The notes beneath the pieces are model-generated. The model saw nothing but the letters and a program-made list of their open reading frames with translations, was not told where the DNA came from and did not search any database. From Metopolophium dirhodum (taxonomy: Eukaryota; Arthropoda; Insecta; Hemiptera; Aphididae), in the NCBI RefSeq assembly GCF_019925205.1, contig NC_083560.1, positions 99,662,083-99,726,082 of the forward strand: a stretch of DNA of 64,000 nucleotides, given 5' to 3'. The position numbers and the translations under genes are program-made. Below, one piece after another: positions 11,946 to 22,960 of the stretch (the first letter of the stretch is position 1; the number at the start of each line of letters is the position of its first letter).

Positions 11946-12734
11946 TTCTTAGAATTTCGAATTTCCGGTGGCATAAGCCGGGCTACCACGTCGAACCTCG
12001 GCGGTCCTAACCTTATCACCAGAACTCCTTTTCACACACCAACCGGCTTGAGACCGACGACCAGACCAAAAGACCACTGCAGCTTCCGACATCGGTTAAA
12101 ACTCTTCACTATATAGGTACATATGATAGGTACTATACATAACTATGAAACTATTACTATTAATTATTTAAAAATAAAAATAAAAGATACAATATAAAAC
12201 ACAAATTGTTCTAATGTTAAAATTACAAAAAAATTTATAATGTATACATATACTACAACTATTGACTATATTATATTAGTAAAATATTAAATAGCTTTAT
12301 ATTTTTGAAGCGCAAACCCTGCAGACAGCAAATGTTTGACTAAAAATATTATTATAATATTATCATATCAAAATGCTGTCTGGGAATTGATTTAGGACTT
12401 CTTTTGAATCTACTTTCTTATTTCTGTGAATATATTTTAATAAAGCTAGACAATTTAATCAATTTTCTGTTATAGCATTTCTCAAAAATGTTTTTTGCCC
12501 GTTTCGTTCAGAATTGAGAACGTTCCTCCGGGCGCTGCAGTTGAAACTGGTAATGTGGTAGTAGGTAGCTAACTTTTAATCAAAATAATATACATGGAAA
12601 TAACCACGGATATTATTTATTTTCGATCAAGTGCATATTTTAGAAATAAAATATACATAATATTATGATCGTCTGGATGATAAATGTGACGTGGTAAAGC
12701 GTTATGTTTAGACGGAGACCGAACGTGCCGGAGC
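11946..12734. other. Spacer
   Basis: A moderately GC-containing tail runs to about 12,110 after the tandem repeat, followed by AT-rich sequence. No coding frame is supported. Confidence 0.4.
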
Positions 12735-13455
12735 CTATAGTGTTTTTCGGGTATCCCGAGTCCCGACGACTGCAGTGCTCCGCGTCATCCGCAAGTGACC
12801 TGTTCCACTCACTTCTGCCAAGTCATCCGACATTTCACCGACGGTGGACTCGCCAAGCGTGAAGATACGGCAACCATTCCTCTTGCATCCCATTGACCGT
12901 CGACTCGACCGCCTCCTCCTTCTCCTCTTCGGGCGGCGGGTACCACAAGGACTTGGGCAGTTGCTGGCGTCGGCGGTGGTCTCTGCTTCGTCGGTGGTGT
13001 AATCATCGTCGCCGCCACTTATCTGATATTGACGGCGACGGCGTCGGCTGCCCTTTCGCCTCCTAGTTCTCCTCCGGGATGTCGCGTCGACCGTTGACGA
13101 TTCGTCGTCGTCATCTTCGTCTTCCTCGGCGTCTGTGGTCAGGTCGTCTTCGTCTACGTCGATACCGCTACGTCTCCTTCCACGTCGGCGACCGGACCAC
13201 GACCGACTACGCATATTGTGGCTCTTAGACCTACGCCTCCGTACGCGTCCGGAGAGAGCGTCTCAATGCTGCCACGCCGCTGATGCCACCAGTCGATGGA
13301 CTGTCACCACCGGCGTCCACGGAGTAGGTTGGAACGCTTGGCATATTTTCGCGTTTTCTCAGCGTCCCGCATATCTCTGCTAACCTTTTCACCGCCTGGT
13401 CATAATAATGTGCAACGTTGATCCCGCGATTTAACAATTTGAAAAACGGCACTAG
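12735..13455 (-). CDS. Possible exon(s) of an arginine-rich/acidic protein, unrecognised
   Basis: Two minus-strand frames are unusually GC-rich for this window. The first (about 13,455 down to 13,231) reads VAHYYDQAVKRLAEICG and then a serine/glycine-rich stretch. It follows TTTTTACTAG, which could be an acceptor. The second (13,214 down to 12,735, open upstream to about 13,262) has RSRSWSGRRRGRRR, an aspartate/glutamate run (EEDEDDDDESS), then RRRTRRRKGSRRRRRQ and other basic blocks, ending DTRKTL. The two are in different frames and overlap the same few codons, so they may be joined by a splice or a frameshift. No domain is recognised. Low-complexity basic and acidic blocks suggest a nuclear protein if it is real. 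Confidence 0.35.
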
Positions 13456-13849
13456 TAAAAACTAAAATATTTAATAATATAATGTGCTTTCTTCACACTA
13501 CTGTCGGATAATAAACAACGTATCCATACGATAAGCTGTATAAACCTAACACAGTCGCATTTTCATTTTCAGCCAGCAACACTAAAATTAATGAAATTCG
13601 CTCGCCACAGGGCCGTATTTATGGGTTGATTCGGAAGTTGGGTTAAATGAGGGTGGCAAACTATTTTTAAATTTTGCTGTTTTACCATTTTTATAAAAAA
13701 AATAGATACATTAATGTAACAATTGTTATAGAAACCATGTAAATTATAATATTGTAATAAAAAAACAAATAGAAAAGTCATTCTGCTATTGCTATAATAT
13801 ATAGGTACTACAGAAAATGTCGATTGTTACCTTGTCAGTATTGGATGTA
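13456..13849. other. AT-rich spacer
   Basis: No supported gene. A 70-codon minus frame near 13,569-13,781 is AT-rich and lacks domain features. Confidence 0.4.
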
Positions 13850-13890
13850 AAAAACTTAAATTTGAATTCAATGATAAATCATCGCATACC
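13850..13890 (+). repeat. Short fragment (copy E) of the dispersed repeat
   Basis: The string AAATTTGAATTCAATGATAA, then ATCATCGCATACC, matches the core of the family near 8,850-8,875. Confidence 0.45.
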
Positions 13891-13975
13891 ACAATCGATT
13901 TTGACCAGAGACGGTCTACCAGCCTATATTTCTAAGGATAATTTTTTAATTACCTATTATACATTTATATCACTA

Positions 13976-15050
13976 AGGCCCGTTATTACAATGTCCTGCT
14001 AAGGTGCACGCACGTAGCGGACACATTTAGCAGCTTTTTTTTAATATTCCATTATTACAATGTACCGTTACATAAAATGTTACCGTTAACTACGAGATAG
14101 CGGTCACTTTATTAGCGGCAAGCTTTACTGCCCGTTAAAGTAGCTAGCGGGAAGAATCCATAGAGTATAAGGACTGGATATTTATATTTTTGCAAATACT
14201 TTGCGAATTTGTTGTGATGTTTTTTTTTTATCAGTTATTTAATTAGTTTATTCTGCAACTCATTTGCTGCTGTGCTTTCTACAACTGTGTTGTGATGCTG
14301 TGTTCTTTTTATTTTTTTGACAGTAAAATATTTAACTTAAAATGAATAATTTAATTAAATCAATAATTTGATTGGGTTTATTGATGATGTTAATAATGTT
14401 GGCCGTAGAAGACCACAACAATATAAAGATAGGTCAAACTACTATAATATTTTAGGAGATGATGAATTCATATACAGATTTCGTCTCTCCAAAAACTGTG
14501 TAGATTACCTATTAATTTTACTCGCGGGAAAACTGGAAACAGCTACTAACAGGTAAATATTTTAATGAAAAATATCGATAATAAAATAATAGTATTAATA
14601 AATAATTGTGTTCTGAAATATTATTTGATCTTATAGAGTATACCTACCTACCTAATATCCTGGTTACCTAACACATGAATGTTTTTTAGGAATATGGCAT
14701 TAGCTCCAATGAACCAGGTACTACTTACTCTACGCTTTTATGCTCTGAGAACTATGCTCATATCAGTGGCAGATATGTTTGGCGTAAGTGTATCTTCCGC
14801 AAGCCGAGCGATTAAAAAATATGTATCATATGCTATTGCAGGATTGAGTGGCTCATTTTTAAAAATCCCTACTAATGACTTCGTCGAAATAAAGATGAAA
14901 ATGTTCAAGATTGCCCGATTTCCTTTAGTATTTGGTGCAATTGATTGCACACATGTGCGAATTCAATCTCCAGGCGGTGAATTTGCAGAATCATTTAGAA
15001 ATTGAAAAGGGTATAAAAACATATCAATATACTTATAATTTACACATTAC
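13976..15050 (+). mobile_element. PIF/Harbinger element H0, right-truncated
   Basis: The apparent left end GGCCCGTTATTACAATG at about 13,978 resembles PIF/Harbinger termini. It precedes an AT-rich leader and the HARBI1-like transposase remnant. The right end is missing because the next element (H1) begins at about 15,055. Confidence 0.5.
14368..15030 (+). pseudogene. HARBI1-like (PIF/Harbinger) transposase, N-terminal half
   Basis: This is a DDE-superfamily transposase remnant in two exons. Exon 1 (to about 14,551, donor AACAG|GTAAAT) has DDEFIYRFRLSKNCVDYLL. Exon 2 starts after TTTTTTTAG at about 14,690 with MALAPMNQVLLTLRFYALR, then an HTH-like SVADMFGVSVSSASRAIKKY. It reaches the first catalytic Asp block FGAIDCTHVRIQSPGGE. 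The frame stops at TGA in place of the expected Arg after FRN (15,003-15,005), and similarity fades by about 15,035. The second Asp and the Glu are absent, so it cannot be active. Confidence 0.8.
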
Positions 15051-15336
15051 ACTTAGGGCCGTTACACACGAACGATATTTCATCGTACGATTAATTTATC
15101 GCACGATATTTGAATTTACATGTTTATAAATAGGGATGTTCACACGATCATGATAAAATGTCGTACGATAAGATAATCGTACGTCGCCTCGAAAACTGTC
15201 GGATGCACTTTAATATTCCAGACGATAAAAATATCGTACGACTAAAATATCACAATCAAAATGTACAGAAATAAACTGATTAAAACACACGAACGATCAT
15301 TATCGTTTAATAAACCGAAAAAACAAACTCAGTACC

Positions 15337-17925
15337 ATGTCATCCTCCGATGAATGCAACCGCTCTGGCGGAGCGAATACGCCATCGCCGAAAATTTGTG
15401 AATTTTCAGACGAAAATTTAAATATAGATATAGATGTACTTATAAGTGAAGTCCAAGCAAGAGCCCTTCTTTGGAATAAAAGCCAGGATCATTATTCAGA
15501 TAGAAATTTAAAAAGAGCGGCTTGGGAAGAAATATGTGTTTTATTTTATCCAGATTTCAATAAGATCTCTAGGCAGCAACAAAATCAAATTGGTAAGTAG
15601 TTGACATTTTATTTCTTATTTAAACGTTGTGTAATAATATATTCAATTTAATAATTTCTCATCATTTTATATTTATGTCATCAGCATTATATTATTATTA
15701 TATTATAAGTATAGTTCTATTATATTATTTTAAGTCAATACTTAAACTATTTAAGCAAAATTATATTATGGCGAAAAAATCGATATTAATATGTAATATT
15801 TAAAATTAGAAAAATAATAATTATTATAACTTAATTATTTTCCATATTGCCATGGTATAGCTCCTATGGTATGAAAGTAATCTGCAAATGTATTTCTTAT
15901 ATCACTTGCGAATCTACTGCCACGGTTGATGTTATTAGGTCTTTCAATTTCGTTGAACCCATCAATAGTTACCGTGTCTTGAAAAACATATCCATTTTTT
16001 TCACGTACATAATTATGCAAATACAACAAGCTTTTGTAATATCAATCGCCAAATCTGTGTTAACGTTTAAAGGTCTATGAAAAATCCTCCATTTATTTGA
16101 TAAAATTCCGAAAGCACATTCCACATATCTTCGTGCACGAGACAAACGGTAGTTAAAAAATTTTTTTTCCGATAAATTTCTTCCTGCGTAGGGTCGTAGT
16201 ACGTTTTTTGATAGACCAAAAGCTTCATCGCCAACAAATACATATGGAACAGTTTCATTCGTATTCGGTAATTGAGATGGTCTGGGAATATGTAGTGATT
16301 CATTGGCCAATAAAGTTCCGAACGATGAATTTTTGAAAATAGTGGAGTCGGAGTCCTTACCAAATGGTCCCACATCAACATATATAAACCTATTGTCTGA
16401 ATCCACAACTGCTAATAAAACAATTGAGAAATAATGTTTATAGTTATAATGCTGACTACCAGTTCCAGTGGGTTTAATTATACGAATGTGTTTTCCGTCC
16501 ACCGCTCCTAAGCAATTAGGGAAATTCGCTCGTTGTTCAAAACCAGTAGAAATATTTTGCCAATATTGATCTGTAAAAGAAGGCATATAAACTTAAACTA
16601 GTTCATCCCATATTACAATACAAACTTCTCGAATAATCTGAGCAATTGTTGATGTTCCTAATTTGTAGAAATAATGCAAATCTGTGAATGTACACCCAGA
16701 CCCAAGGTATCTGAAATACTAAATAAAAAGTTGTCTTCATTTGAAAATGTATAAAACATAATATATTTATATATGTGTTACGGGTAAAGTATAGATAGTG
16801 CAATTTTATATGTTTTTATAAAATTTTTGAACTCTGACATTTTTTAGATTATTTAAATAATATAATATAATATGTATCAGTAGCTGCATTTTAAAAACCA
16901 CCACTGTTACAGTTAAATGCATTATATTATATCGTCGTATATATTAAATAGTTTATTGTTGTATGTAATTTGAGATTCGATATTCAAATTATTAATTAAT
17001 TATAGGAAACAGCATAGAAAAGAAATGGAGGAATCTTAGAGATGCGTTCACTAGAAGCTTAAAAGAGGATAAACCCAAATCAGGAGATGGCGCAAAAAAA
17101 AATATAAAAACAATATTTATACCATGAACAAATGAGATTCCTGATAAACACAATTACTCCGAGAAAAACTTCAAGTTATATTAATTTAGATAACACCGAA
17201 GTTGATGTGCAGGAAACTGAAATTCAACCTACAGAAATTGAAGCTGAACCAAGTTCTACGACACAAAATATCCAATCAAATAAAACAAAACAAAATAAAC
17301 AAAAAGAAACAAATCTTGCAAAGAAATTTATGCAATATTTAGATGCACAAATTCAGGAAGAAATTTTTGATGAAAAACCAGAAAATCAAAATTTTTTCAT
17401 TCTTTGTTACCCATTATACGAAAATTTAATGACGACGAAACACTTATATTCAGAACAGAAGTACTTAGAATTGCACAAACAATAAAACAAAATCAAATTT
17501 AATCAGAAACACTCCAGCTACCACACACAGCGTCAGTACTTCCCACACATCATCCACAATATATATACCAAGCAAGCCATTCGTATAGAATGTACCCAAA
17601 TAACAATCAATTTGTGTCTTCACATAGTCCAAGTATTCAACATCAAACTGTATTACAACATATGCATTTTCAACACAACACATCTGCACAGGGGTCGCCC
17701 AACTATCCAATCCGCTCAACTCATCAAAATTATGCATCTAGTCATCAACTAATTGTGTCCAATCAGAACGATACATCAACATATTTTAGTGCTATACAAT
17801 CTATATTACACAACATTCGAGTGTTGTTTCCCCTTCGTCATCAAACTACACAAACATCGAATCTCCTGAAGATTCGCAGCCTCGTTCACGTTCTGAGTCA
17901 CAGTCTCCCTTCATAAACAAGTTTC
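15337..17925 (+). pseudogene. MADF/BESS accessory protein of H1, frameshifted
   Basis: MADF proteins are the Myb-like DNA-binding partners of PIF/Harbinger transposases. Exon 1 (15,337-15,592) holds the first MADF half (DVLISEVQARALLWNKSQ). Donor GTAAGT and acceptor TTATAG give exon 2 from 17,006, completing MADF (IEKKWRNLRDAFTRSLKED). The frame is then broken in an A-run near 17,095-17,125 and again in the T-run near 17,392. After the second shift a BESS-type motif is readable (FFHSLLPIIRKF then DETLIFRTEVL). A Gln/Ser/His-rich tail runs on to about 17,916. Intron 15,593-17,005 contains the antisense transposase. Both breaks lie in homopolymers. Confidence 0.7.
15835..16712 (-). pseudogene. 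PIF/Harbinger transposase of H1 (DDE_Tnp_4), decayed
   Basis: The exon begins after TTTAGTATTTCAG at about 16,712 (minus) with an HTH-like segment. It meets an in-frame TAA near 16,592 and continues with the DDE core. Catalytic blocks are visible: first Asp in LGAVDGKHIRI, second in VGDEAFGLSK, and Glu in VECAFGILSNKWRIF. Near 16,030 a one-base shift separates DLAIDITKACC from the expected LHNYVREKNGY, after which the frame runs to 15,835. The whole exon lies inside the MADF intron on the opposite strand. The N-terminal exon was not located. Confidence 0.8.
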
Positions 17926-17935
17926 TTATATAGCT

Positions 17936-18510
17936 ATTAATTCTCAGCATCCACGTATCGACTTAATTTAAGGAAAAGTTCATGAAATATTGAATTAAAA
18001 AAAGTTAAAATGTTGTTTTTGTTTATATAATTAATAAAATGTTTATTACATCATTTTCTAAGGTTCAATTGTATAATTATGATAATAATTACTGGATTCT
18101 GGTTTCCAACAATTTTATGAGCCATGTCCAGTTTAGGCGGAACCACCACAATCTCTTGAAAAGGCACTATTGGAGCTGTAGCAACTACATCGATTTTAGC
18201 GTACCTTATGAAAAAAAGGAAAAGTGATTAATATAAATATTTTGTTATGAGTAACACAATAAACACATATATTTGGATTTATGTAAGTCTATTATTTTTT
18301 TTCTATATTATTTTATAAATTTATAATCTTTACAATCTATAAGAAATATTTTCAAATAAGTAAAATTGATATTTATAAATTAGGTGATATGATTTACATG
18401 ACGTATGAGAGATAATTTACCTAACAAAAATCTTAATTAAATTTAAATTATTAAATTTTAAATTTTACGTTTAGTTATTTAGCTTTTAAATATTAAGTTT
18501 TGATTAGAGT
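17936..18510. other. AT-rich spacer
   Basis: No supported gene. A 62-codon plus frame at 18,039-18,227 has no recognisable content. Confidence 0.4.
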
Positions 18511-18967
18511 TTTTATTAATTTATACGTTTCACGAAGGTCGTCTAAATATTTTTGAAGATGTATTTCTCCTGTAGTGACAATTACATGCTTACCTGTTTC
18601 TTGCATCATTACCTATAATAAACAATGTAATGTTAATTCATTAATTAATTTGAATTTGAGATTTTGTAGCATGATTTAAATTATATAAGCAATATAAATT
18701 AAAATCAATAATAGTTTAAGCCAATAAGAAATTGCTCCTTAGAAAAACTTATAATACTCGTAAGTATAAAATTCTATAAATAGTAAATATCCAACACAAA
18801 ATGTTTTTACTCTCAATAGATTTCTTTATAAGAAATTAAATAATAAAAATATCTGTTGGCTTGTAATTATAATACAATAAACATTTATTCTTCTGAATAA
18901 AATAAAACATTTAAATTGTAATTCAGTATACTATTTAAGTTGATAAAAGTATTTATGAGTGTGAATC

Positions 18968-21031
18968 ATGATAGAAATAACTACATCAGAGCATGACAAT
19001 ATTGACAGAGATACCAAAATGTACTCAGACTTGTGTATTCCTCCAAATCAATATATCTCTATTCCTGTTCAAGTAACACTACCCAACAATAATACCTTGT
19101 CAACTAATTTTGCTTTATCCGATACAATTTTGGATGTAAAACGTTTCATTTTACCAGCCTTACATCCAAAAATAAAAAATATTCAACAAATTAAATGTGT
19201 TATGCATGATGGACATAAAGTATATGAAACAAACGACTATACAGTACTAAAACAAAAATGGAATAATTGTCCCATTCAAATATCAGTAAGTATCAAACAT
19301 CATAAAGACATTGAAAAGATGTACGAGGAACCCAAAGCTTCAGCACAGCCTAAGATACATCCAGAGTATGGAAATGTACTCGACACTAATGCCACAATGC
19401 CAAAACATACAACAGGATACAGAAATAAGAATACGGGTAGGCTGTATAGAAATACAATAGTACAAACAGTATATGAAGATATTGATTTTAACAGTCAGTA
19501 CAACGAGAACACAATTTCAATATCAATTCAAACTATTCAAACTAAAGACGGAAATACTGAATCTGTTGTTGAATGTGGTACTCAGACTGAATCAATGGAT
19601 ATTCTTCGATCGTTAAATGTTATAAGAGAAATAAGTAATCATTATAAGATAAGAAAATCGATGTATATTTAATCTTTGTCTTTTCTAACAATAGCTCCTT
19701 GTCCTGTTATACTTCCCGATGCAAACAGAATAAATAAACTTGATAAATATGCTCGTATAATACAAAAGTCTGTGCGATTGTGGATGACAAGGATGAAAAT
19801 AAACCACATTTTGGAATACTATTACTACAAAAAGCAACTAACGTGTGATGAAGAGAAAAACTTAAAAAATATTATCAGGTTTGAGCAGTCGCAAAATAAA
19901 TTAAATCTACAGTATCCCACTAAGACTAAGGATTTTGAAGCTCTTTATTCTGCAATTCATGATCATTATAAAAACATTAAAAGTAATGTAAAAAATAAAT
20001 CACCAAAATGTGTAATTAGAGAAAATAAAGAACACTTAAAAAAAGAATTGGAATGCTTTAAAGAAATAACCAAACAAAGGAATGAAGTTAATGAAATAGC
20101 AAAAGATAAAAAAATATTTGGACAACTATATAAAATATCTAAGCCAATTATCATGACAAGAAGCAATGGTGAAACAATTTCCATCAAAACTCCAGAAACG
20201 TATCAAGCCAAACAACTGATGGAACTCTACATAGGCCTAAAAAGAAATGATCTGAATAAAGATGAAAGAACTAAATTGCTTTTAAAGTTGCAAGAAACTT
20301 TAGAGCCCTTAAAAGAAATAGATTTAACAAAACAGATTATTAATTTGTTGAAGAGAGAGTTGACTATGTTGAATGTTATTCAAATTGAAGACAAAAATTT
20401 AAAAATTTTGAGGAAACGTATTGAAATATCTTTTCAACGGATTCTTAAACAACCAGAAATAAATCCAGCAATCACATCAAAAATGTCAAAACCTATAAAC
20501 TTCATTAAATGCTATAACTGTAGGAAGTTAAAAACTTTAAATAGATTTGTTATGAAATTAAATTTAACAAAAGCAGCAACATGTAAAGATTGTAATCATT
20601 TGTATAGAATTACAATAGACCAAATTGTTTTAACACCCCATGAAAACATATTGACAAATATTAAAACAACTGAGGCACAACTGTGCACAAAAACTTGTTT
20701 AGCATTTTTCTTAAATGCAGAAGATATATATTACCTTGTCACCATCATATGGAAAGGAAAATCAGCTATTAGCGACTGCAACGATATAATACAATTGAGG
20801 TTAGTGAGATGGAATAAAGAACTAGAATGGTCCCCTTCAAATACAATATTATTGAGTATCGAGGAGGCTTATTTTCATTCCAAGATTCGCAACATAAATA
20901 AAATGTATTCATCAACATTTATTGATAACATAAATTTTAAACACATAGTTGCAAAAAAATATTTCAAAGGTTTAATAGAAAAAGCAGAGGAATGTGATCG
21001 TAATATAAAGAGAAATAAGAGAAACAATTAA
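18968..21031 (+). CDS. IQUB: IQUB-like protein (ubiquitin-like and IQ motif), two exons
   Basis: IQUB is a radial-spoke component of motile axonemes, so a sperm-flagellum role is likely. Exon 1 is 18,968-19,634 and exon 2 is 19,695-21,031. A 60-bp intron (GTAATC .. TTTTCTAACAATAG) removes an in-frame TAA at 19,670-19,672 and leaves a 667-residue frame. A ubiquitin-like domain spans about 30-109 (SDTILDVKRFILPALHP). An IQ motif sits at about 243-262 (RIIQKSVRLWMTRMK). The family's central region follows (DFEALYSAIHDHYKN, SNGETISIKTPE, LNKDERTKLLLKL). A CxxC pair lies at about 495-498 and 519-522. It is antisense to EFL1 and sits between EFL1 exons B and C. It is shorter than the mammalian protein. 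The alternative is a pseudogene with one nonsense codon, but the splice signals argue against that. Confidence 0.85.
19635..19694 (+). other. 60-bp intron of IQUB hiding a stop codon
   Basis: Donor ATAA|GTAATC, pyrimidine-rich stretch, CTAAC branch-like site and acceptor AATAG are all present. The length is a multiple of three, so the retained form differs only by 20 codons including a TAA. Confidence 0.75.
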
Positions 21032-21539
21032 ATAAAAATGCACATACATCTTTATATAATTCAATAACGATTTATACCCATATTGCATAATATTTTTATC
21101 TTATCTATATTTTTATCTATATTTTTACAATTTTCACATTACCTGAACATACGCATCTGTTTGATTAAGTAGTTTAAGACCCCTGACAAAGTCAGGCTAA
21201 TCCATTGAATATTTTGGTTCCAAAGTTAACCTCATGATTGGTGTGGCCATAGCTTTAATTTCTGCAAGCTAGAGTCGTAGACAAAGTAGCACTCTATAAG
21301 ATATGTATTATTCTAAATTACCAACACCTGATGTATATCAGAACAATAAAATTAATATTTTATGAATGAAAATATGATTTAAAAATATTTTTACCAAATA
21401 TATTGCCAGCAGGAACTTCGTCTACTGGTTCTAAGTCTCTACCCATTAACATGTACAAATAATCAGTTATGCTAGTTTTCATAATATGTTGGTCAGAATT
21501 TAAAGTAGCCAAAGTGCATTTTTCGTCGACAAAAAAATC

Positions 21540-22029
21540 CTAAAAGCAATATTATGATATTTATATTTGTACATAAAAATTACTCATAAAAATACACACT
21601 ATCTGTTATTTTTGATAGATTATGTTTAGGTCCTAAAAAATACATTTCTTGAACCGAGTTGTGACTATATTATGATATAGTGAACAGTGAATAATTATCG
21701 GACGTCGTGGTTTATCACAAGAACCGAAATACGTGACAAAACGAAGTAAAAACGCACAAGGTAATATTTTACCATGTAGTCGTCGTGTCGCGATGGTATT
21801 GTTCTATTAGTATTATTAATGTTGTACATGGTCCTGTTGACACAGTATTATTATTGTCTGTACAGTGAAGTGTTCCAGTGACACATTTTTCGTATTATTT
21901 GTTACTACTGTTTTGTTTTGATAAATACGTATATTCGTTTATAATTGTGGAGACGTCCACAATTTTCAATTTGTCACTCGTGTTCTATATTATAATGTAA
22001 TTGTAAAAGGTAGAACGCATATATTTTGA
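21540..22029. other. Spacer between EFL1 remnant and gypsy fragment
   Basis: No gene, repeat or inverted ends recognised. Confidence 0.4.
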
Positions 22030-22960
22030 TTTGGTCACCTTTGCTCACCACCTATGCGAGTCACGGCAAACAACTGCCAAAATTGTAAGATTTGCCGTGG
22101 CGCAACATTTTTCTTTGCCAAAACTACTGGTGCGGCCCACGGTGAGGTACTTGGTTCTACAAGCCCCTGGGTTTCCATATCGAGCACCATGTTGTCGATA
22201 GCCGTTTGTTTCTGCTGAGGGTACGGGTATGGTTTTAACGCGGTTGGTGACGGTTTTTTTTAACAAAATTTCGTGGTTGATTAATTTGGTACACCCTACT
22301 TTGTCGGTGAACACTACCGCGTATTTGTTTAAGACGGCGGTAAGTTTTGCGCGCGTTTCGGGGTCGTTGCCAAATTCTAGTTGCGATAGGTCAGGACTAG
22401 TGGCGGGTGGTTGTGACTTACCTTTCCAACATGTCGACGTACGAATTTGTTTACCTATGTGTATTGTGCACGTGACTTAATCCCAAGAGACTTCATTATC
22501 GACAAGGAAGTCGTGTCCTAGTAACGCGTCGCAATACAAATTGTCTAGGATGGTTGCTTTGAATTTTATATCGAGTGCACCTATCCTAGCTTCGAATGTG
22601 GAGGTGCCACTGGTTGTCGCAGTGTGACCGTCCGTCATACGGACTGTGTTTGTTGGTCCATGGGGGGGAGTTTTACCGTATTTACGGGCTACTGTCGGGT
22701 TTACGTACGATTTTTGTGCTTGCGAATCTAATAGGGCTGTTACGAAATCTGACGGAAATTCAAGTTCGACCGCGGGGGTCGGAATTTTGTCCGGGCGTGT
22801 TCGTGTACCATTATTATAAAGTCCACGACATGAAAAGTGGCCGATTTGTACCGCGACCCGTTACGGCTTCCCTACCTGTTAGCCATTGGTTCTCAACCTA
22901 TACCACCTCCTGCCCGGCGTGCGGCGGTCGTAGTACCACGCGTCTGCGCGCAATGTGTAT
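22030..22960 (-). pseudogene. Ty3/gypsy pol fragment: end of gag to start of reverse transcriptase
   Basis: Reading minus from about 22,960, a zinc-knuckle-like IGHFSCRGLYNNGTRTRP is followed by an aspartic-protease segment (ALLDSQAQKSYVNPTVARKY and DALLGHDFLVDNE). Then comes the pre-RT linker (LNKYAVVFTDKVGCTKLINH) and the first RT block (AIDNMVLDMETQGLVEPS). Several frame changes and stops are needed, so the fragment is dead. It stops short of the RT catalytic motif. The protease has DSQ where an active gypsy enzyme has DSG or DTG. Confidence 0.7.

Larger units (their letters stand above)
15055..17935 (+). mobile_element. PIF/Harbinger element H1 (MADF gene plus antisense transposase)
   Basis: The left end GGGCCGTTACACACGAACG at 15,057 is followed by CGTACGAT-rich subterminal repeats (15,090-15,300). 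The plus strand carries a two-exon MADF/BESS accessory gene, and its 1.4-kb intron holds the transposase on the minus strand. I could not find the matching right end. The element probably ends or is truncated before the EFL1 remnant at 18.5 kb. Confidence 0.6.
18512..21539 (-). pseudogene. EFL1: EFL1-like (elongation factor-like GTPase 1) gene fragment, three exons
   Basis: EFL1 releases eIF6 from pre-60S ribosomal subunits. Three consecutive minus-strand exons can be read. Exon A (21,539-21,395) gives ITDYLYMLMGRDLEPVDEVP. Exon B (21,293-21,143) gives SATLSTT, then, after a frameshift near 21,260, MATPIMRLTLEPKYSMD, a TAG stop, and PDFVRGLKLLNQTDAYVQ ending at GTAATG. Exon C (18,612 to about 18,512) gives VMMQETGKHVIVTTGEIHLQ then KYLDDLRETY. 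All use AG/GT borders, so this is a DNA-level copy, not a processed one. Later exons are missing because the frame closes at TAA near 18,492. The identification rests on remembered EFL1 domain order. Confidence 0.72.

Noticed and set aside
17465..17737. Minus-strand 90-codon frame near the H1 MADF tail
   Set aside because: The plus strand reads as the continuation of the MADF/BESS protein; this frame is its shadow.
19663..19694. A 32-bp GTATAT..AATAG intron in IQUB
   Set aside because: It is too short and would shift the frame. The 60-bp GTAATC..AATAG intron keeps frame and has a better length.
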